DNA from: Mollicutes bacterium Phil14
Lineage (GTDB): Bacteria; Bacillota_I; Bacilli_A; ML615J-28; CAG-698
Assembly (NCBI GenBank): GCA_001940985.1
Contig: MSHB01000024.1
Location: forward strand, 1-46,433
Direction: 5' to 3'
Length of the DNA stretch: 46,433 nt
Part shown: positions 42,906-46,433 of the stretch, in pieces
Position numbering within the stretch: position 1 is the stretch's first letter
Layout: every line of letters starts with the position of its first letter
Made by a program: the position numbers and the translations under genes
Notes under the pieces: model-generated
Seen by the model: the letters and a program-made list of their open reading frames with translations, nothing else
What the model was told of the DNA's origin: nothing
The model's database searches: none

Positions 42906-45209
42906 TTATTTTTTCTTTAACCTAGTAGTAAGAATAAAATATTTACTTATAGTACAAGAACCAATAAAAATTAAAATTGTTGTAATCATAATTAAAATAT
43001 TAGGTGCGAAAAATTTATCTTTTAGGCCTATTAAATTAGATATAATTGATGATGTAATATCTGAAAAAATAAAGTAAATTGGTATAAATAGTATTGAATA
43101 TAGTATTAGAGAAATCAATGCTTTAGTAATATAATTTTTAAAAATGATTTTTCTGTTTACAGATATATATTGTAAAATATTAATATTGAAATCTAGGAAT
43201 TTAGTTTCTAAAACATAAGACAATAATATTATCAAAATTGCAATAACAACAAATAATAAACAAAGCATTTTGGCAATTGCAACTATTTTACCCCTATATT
43301 TGTATCCTTGTATCAGTGATAAAGCGTTAGTATTAATAAGTAAATGACCACTTTCAAAAATTTCTTTTACTAATTCACTTGTTATCTTTGAATTTTTATC
43401 AAATCCAATGGTTTCAATTTGAACACAAAATTCTTTCCATGTAAATATTTCATTTACTATGGACATATCATAATCTATAAGAACAGTATTACAATTTATT
43501 TTCCAATCTTTATACTTAGAAATAGAACCTATAGCATTAGTACATACACCAACAACTTTAGCTTTAATATTTTTGGTTTTTCCAGTAATATTTGAATTAA
43601 TAGTTAAATCAAATTCCTCACCAAGATAACTTTCAAACTGATTATCTAACTGTATCTTTATATCAGGATATTTATTTTGAATTAGCGAGTACATAGTCAA
43701 TTTATCAACAACTATTTCATCTTTACTTTCAGGAAGCCTACCGCATATTAAATCATAAGAAATGTCAGCGTTGGAGTCTTTACTTGAATAATATGTTCTA
43801 TTAATAAGTAGATTTCTTTCAATATAATTTTTCAAAAATAAGTTGAATGTATTTTCATTACAATACATTTGTGTGAAAACATTACTGTAATTAAAATAGA
43901 ATTTTTCATCAAGTAATAAATTTTCAAGTTTAAATTCACGAATTCTTTTTGCTAAAGCTTCTAGTTCATTTTTATCTTTAGATACTATATTACTTAAATC
44001 AAGATTAAAACGTTCTTTATCTTTTTCGAAACTAGTACTAAAAACACCAGCAATTACTATTTTTTGTTTTAAGTAATAAAAATATTCCTCACCAGTAACT
44101 TTAAAATGTAAATTATTGTGTATTAGAGATAAATATGTAAAGTCTGATAAAATTACTTCATTGTCTTTTAATTCCACATTATTATACGTATTAACAATAT
44201 TAAATTTATCAACTTTGCAGTCAAATATATTTTCTTGACCAGACAATATGTTTATATTAAAAAAATTCTCCACATAATATGTTGGGTAAAATTTATATTT
44301 GCTTTTAGCATTTTCATCTTGCAAAAGCATAATTTTGCTAGTATCTGTTGTACTAGGAGCCAATTTATTATTATCAAATCCTATAATATAAGAATTTGTA
44401 TTTTTAGAATTTCTATACATTAACGCATAATCATTTTCAAAATAAATAGTTAGTAAAATAGCAAATATAAACATAATGATTGATAAAACAATTAAAAACA
44501 AATGATTCAATCGCCAATTGAATACACGATTAACTAGCTTGTAATTAACAACATTCTTTTTAGTTAAATTATTAGTACTGACATTAGATTTTTCATCATA
44601 AAAGTTAGCTATACCATTAGCAAAAGCAATAATATTATTATTATCATCTGGCATATCACTTTTATAATGTGTAGTATAAATAATTATTCTATCTTGTGCT
44701 AAATTAACTAATTCTTCTTTTACAATATTTCTTAATCTTCTATCAAGGTGTTTAGTGATTTCGTCAAATAACACTATTGGCTTATTTTCTAATATTGTTC
44801 GTATTATACATACTCTTATTCTTTCTCCAGCCGATAAGTTTTTGGCTTTTTTATTTTTTAAATTATCGATTTCAAATAACTTTAGATAATAATTTATTTT
44901 TTCAGTATCATTTGAAACAATATTTATATTATCAATTGCACTTATTGAATCAAATAATATCGGCAAGGCTGGACAATAACTGATATTTTCTTTAATATCT
45001 TCTTCTTGGTTTAACGAATTATAAAACTTTATTTCTCCACCATCAGCTTTTTCAATTCCTTTAAGAATTTTAAATAATGTACTTTTCCCACAGCCATTTT
45101 TACCAGTAAGAACATATATACCATTATTTTCAATACTTACATCAACTGAAGAAAATATAGTTCTATCACCATACGTTTTATGTAATTTATTAATTATTAA
45201 TTTAGGCAT
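42906..45209 (-). CDS. ABC transporter, ATPase fused to MacB/FtsX-type permease
   Basis: A 767-residue fusion. Residues 1-210 are an ABC ATPase: Walker A GKNGCGKST (36-44), signature LSAGER, Walker B IVLFDEITKHLD and H-loop TTHY. The Q-loop is unusual, with CPALP where YVPQ-type Gln is expected. A membrane helix (about 232-255) leads into a large external domain of about 370 residues, then three helices near the C terminus (about 640-660, 690-715 and 730-755), the MacB/FtsX permease layout. Such proteins move lipoproteins, peptides or act mechanically on the envelope. GAGGTGAAATA precedes ATG 45209. It follows another permease by 21 nt. Confidence 0.85.
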   Translation of the reverse strand: MPKLIINKLHKTYGDRTIFSSVDVSIENNGIYVLTGKNGCGKSTLFKILKGIEKADGGEIKFYNSLNQEEDIKENISYCPALPILFDSISAIDNINIVSNDTEKINYYLKLFEIDNLKNKKAKNLSAGERIRVCIIRTILENKPIVLFDEITKHLDRRLRNIVKEELVNLAQDRIIIYTTHYKSDMPDDNNNIIAFANGIANFYDEKSNVSTNNLTKKNVVNYKLVNRVFNWRLNHLFLIVLSIIMFIFAILLTIYFENDYALMYRNSKNTNSYIIGFDNNKLAPSTTDTSKIMLLQDENAKSKYKFYPTYYVENFFNINILSGQENIFDCKVDKFNIVNTYNNVELKDNEVILSDFTYLSLIHNNLHFKVTGEEYFYYLKQKIVIAGVFSTSFEKDKERFNLDLSNIVSKDKNELEALAKRIREFKLENLLLDEKFYFNYSNVFTQMYCNENTFNLFLKNYIERNLLINRTYYSSKDSNADISYDLICGRLPESKDEIVVDKLTMYSLIQNKYPDIKIQLDNQFESYLGEEFDLTINSNITGKTKNIKAKVVGVCTNAIGSISKYKDWKINCNTVLIDYDMSIVNEIFTWKEFCVQIETIGFDKNSKITSELVKEIFESGHLLINTNALSLIQGYKYRGKIVAIAKMLCLLFVVIAILIILLSYVLETKFLDFNINILQYISVNRKIIFKNYITKALISLILYSILFIPIYFIFSDITSSIISNLIGLKDKFFAPNILIMITTILIFIGSCTISKYFILTTRLKKK

Positions 45210-45230
45210 TATTTCACCTCACCGTCATCT

Positions 45231-46433
45231 TTAAATCGTTGTATTGATTAAACATATTAAAGCACTAATTAAAACTAACCAAATTATAATATGACTAATA
45301 ATTCTATTAGAATAATTAATTATATAATAATATTTAAGGCTATAACCTTTTGTTTGTAGCTTCTTATAATTTCTATATTCAATTCTATATATAGTAAAGT
45401 AATATATTAATCCTAGTAAAATTATAATAATTATTTCTGCTGCTATTGTCATTTTTAAAATATCATTTTTTTTAGTAAAGACGTCATAGTAATTATCGTA
45501 AATATTTTTTTTACAAAAAGTATAATCATCTCTATCATTCAATGTTTTAATAAAGTTTCTATATGATTTTTCTGGAAAAATGTTTTTATTTACAGTATAG
45601 CCGGTTAGAACTGTATTATAAATAAAATCAATATTTCTTATTCCTAATTCAGTTATTATACTTTCATAGAGATCTTCAGGAATAACAATTACGCTACTCC
45701 ATGTAATTATTCCTTTTAGTACCATGTCTTTAGAAAATTTATAATCGCCAAATTCAAAGGTAACTGTATATGTGTTTCCAATAACTTTTGAAAGATATTC
45801 AAACATTAAATCAAAATCATCATTCTCAAAACCAGGCACTTTTTCAAACATAGAATTATAATACGCCGTTGAACAATAAAAACCATTTTCTCCTATTGGT
45901 TCTAGTGGCAATTCTTGAAACGAAAAACTATTATAATGTCCACTATTGTTATTGTTAATATAATTTTCATTAAATTTATAAACGTTAACATTTTGAGTAT
46001 AAACGATTGTATCAGTAGTAATACTAGCATTGCAACTTAACTCTTCCAATTCATGAATTAAATCATAAGAAACATAAATAATATTATAATAATAGTCATA
46101 TTTTTCTAAAAATTCAGGACTAACTTCATCGCTATCATAGTTTGTGATTATTACTTCTTTTATTTCTAAGTCTATTTTACTAATTGTTATAATGTCACCT
46201 TTATTGCAACCTAATTTATCAGCCAAATAATTTGTTATTATAACTTCATTTTTTCCTATAACAAATATTTCCCCGTTAATTGATATTTCATCGCATATTC
46301 CCATATATTTTACTTTAGTGTATTTTTTATTGAAAGGAAAATTTATAGTATCACGATATGTCTTATATGAATTAGGGGCACCATTTTCAATATATAAAGT
46401 TTCACATCTTTTATATAGCATATTTTCTTCTTC
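45231..46433 (-). CDS. FtsX/MacB-like permease (partial, start outside the window)
   Basis: The frame remains open to the right edge (three Glu and an Asn codon precede Met 46421), and no Shine-Dalgarno precedes that Met, so the N terminus is missing. The 400 residues seen are a large external domain followed by two membrane helices near the end (about 335-357 and 377-395) and a short loop. This resembles the C-terminal half of the downstream fusion's permease. The two permeases probably form a heterodimer with the fused ATPase. The substrate is unknown. Confidence 0.7.
   Translation of the reverse strand, partial: EEENMLYKRCETLYIENGAPNSYKTYRDTINFPFNKKYTKVKYMGICDEISINGEIFVIGKNEVIITNYLADKLGCNKGDIITISKIDLEIKEVIITNYDSDEVSPEFLEKYDYYYNIIYVSYDLIHELEELSCNASITTDTIVYTQNVNVYKFNENYINNNNSGHYNSFSFQELPLEPIGENGFYCSTAYYNSMFEKVPGFENDDFDLMFEYLSKVIGNTYTVTFEFGDYKFSKDMVLKGIITWSSVIVIPEDLYESIITELGIRNIDFIYNTVLTGYTVNKNIFPEKSYRNFIKTLNDRDDYTFCKKNIYDNYYDVFTKKNDILKMTIAAEIIIIILLGLIYYFTIYRIEYRNYKKLQTKGYSLKYYYIINYSNRIISHIIIWLVLISALICLINTTI

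Noticed and set aside
1..46433. Alternative genetic code with TGA as tryptophan, suggested by the Mollicute-like composition.
   Set aside because: TGA ends several genes at exactly the expected position (recO, dnaG, the GerM-like gene, the response regulator), and tryptophans are encoded by TGG.

Overview
This is a very AT-rich window from a low-GC Gram-positive genome. It is most likely an uncultured gut-type Bacilli or Erysipelotrichia-like lineage near the Mycoplasmatota boundary. TGA is a stop codon (it ends recO, dnaG and other genes), so this is not a mycoplasma with code 4. Gene order follows the Bacillus chromosome in blocks: spoIVA-hbs; gerM-rdgB; rpsU, yqfC-yqfD-phoH-ybeY-cdd-era-yqzL-recO-glyS-dnaG-rpoD-trmK-yqfO; plsY/parE-parC; xerD-deoB; lepA-hemW. 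Sporulation genes (spoVIF, spoIVA, gerM, yqfC, yqfD) imply an endospore former or a recent descendant of one. The taxonomic placement is inference from composition and synteny.

Layout. Positions 1-4650 hold the tail of an unrecognised gene, spoVIF, spoIVA, an HU gene translationally coupled to a long ankyrin-repeat gene, and a GerM-like gene. At 4.7-6.2 kb a nucleotide house-cleaning pyrophosphatase (RdgB) is fused to a choline/aminoglycoside-kinase-like domain. From 6.2 to 19.5 kb runs the rpsU-to-yqfO core block (translation, replication priming, primary sigma factor, rRNA/tRNA maturation). It carries a membrane protein and a CofE-like ligase gene between recO and glyS. From 19.6 to 28.3 kb come a small unknown gene, a ferredoxin, yneF, plsY and an operon parE-parC-(degenerate Fic protein)-(PHP phosphatase)-(TPR membrane protein).

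The 28.3-32.8 kb stretch is a YesN/YesM-type response regulator and histidine kinase followed by a galactose-binding-protein-like lipoprotein with no transporter beside it, probably a three-component sugar-sensing unit. The spacer at 32.85-33.09 kb has no gene but shows an extended -10 promoter, several nested hairpins and a terminator, and is proposed as a small RNA. From 33.1 to 41.5 kb nearly everything is on the minus strand: two envelope proteins of unknown function, yjbQ, an alpha/beta hydrolase, deoB, xerD, hemW, lepA and an orphan 98-residue protein. recU, an Ntdp-type (DUF402) phosphatase and an ABC exporter-like pair (ATPase-permease fusion plus a second permease cut by the window end) close the window.

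Regulatory sequence is unusually readable. Many promoters fit sigma-A with 16-18 bp spacing and a TGn extended -10, and most operons end in clear hairpins with U-runs. In two places (after recO and after yqfO) the promoter of the next gene lies in the loop of the preceding terminator-like hairpin, and that gene's Shine-Dalgarno sits in the 3' arm. A roughly 55-bp hairpin-bearing repeat occurs three times between 33 and 42.3 kb. No rRNA, tRNA, CRISPR array, insertion sequence or prophage was seen, and no gene-free stretch exceeds 300 bases.
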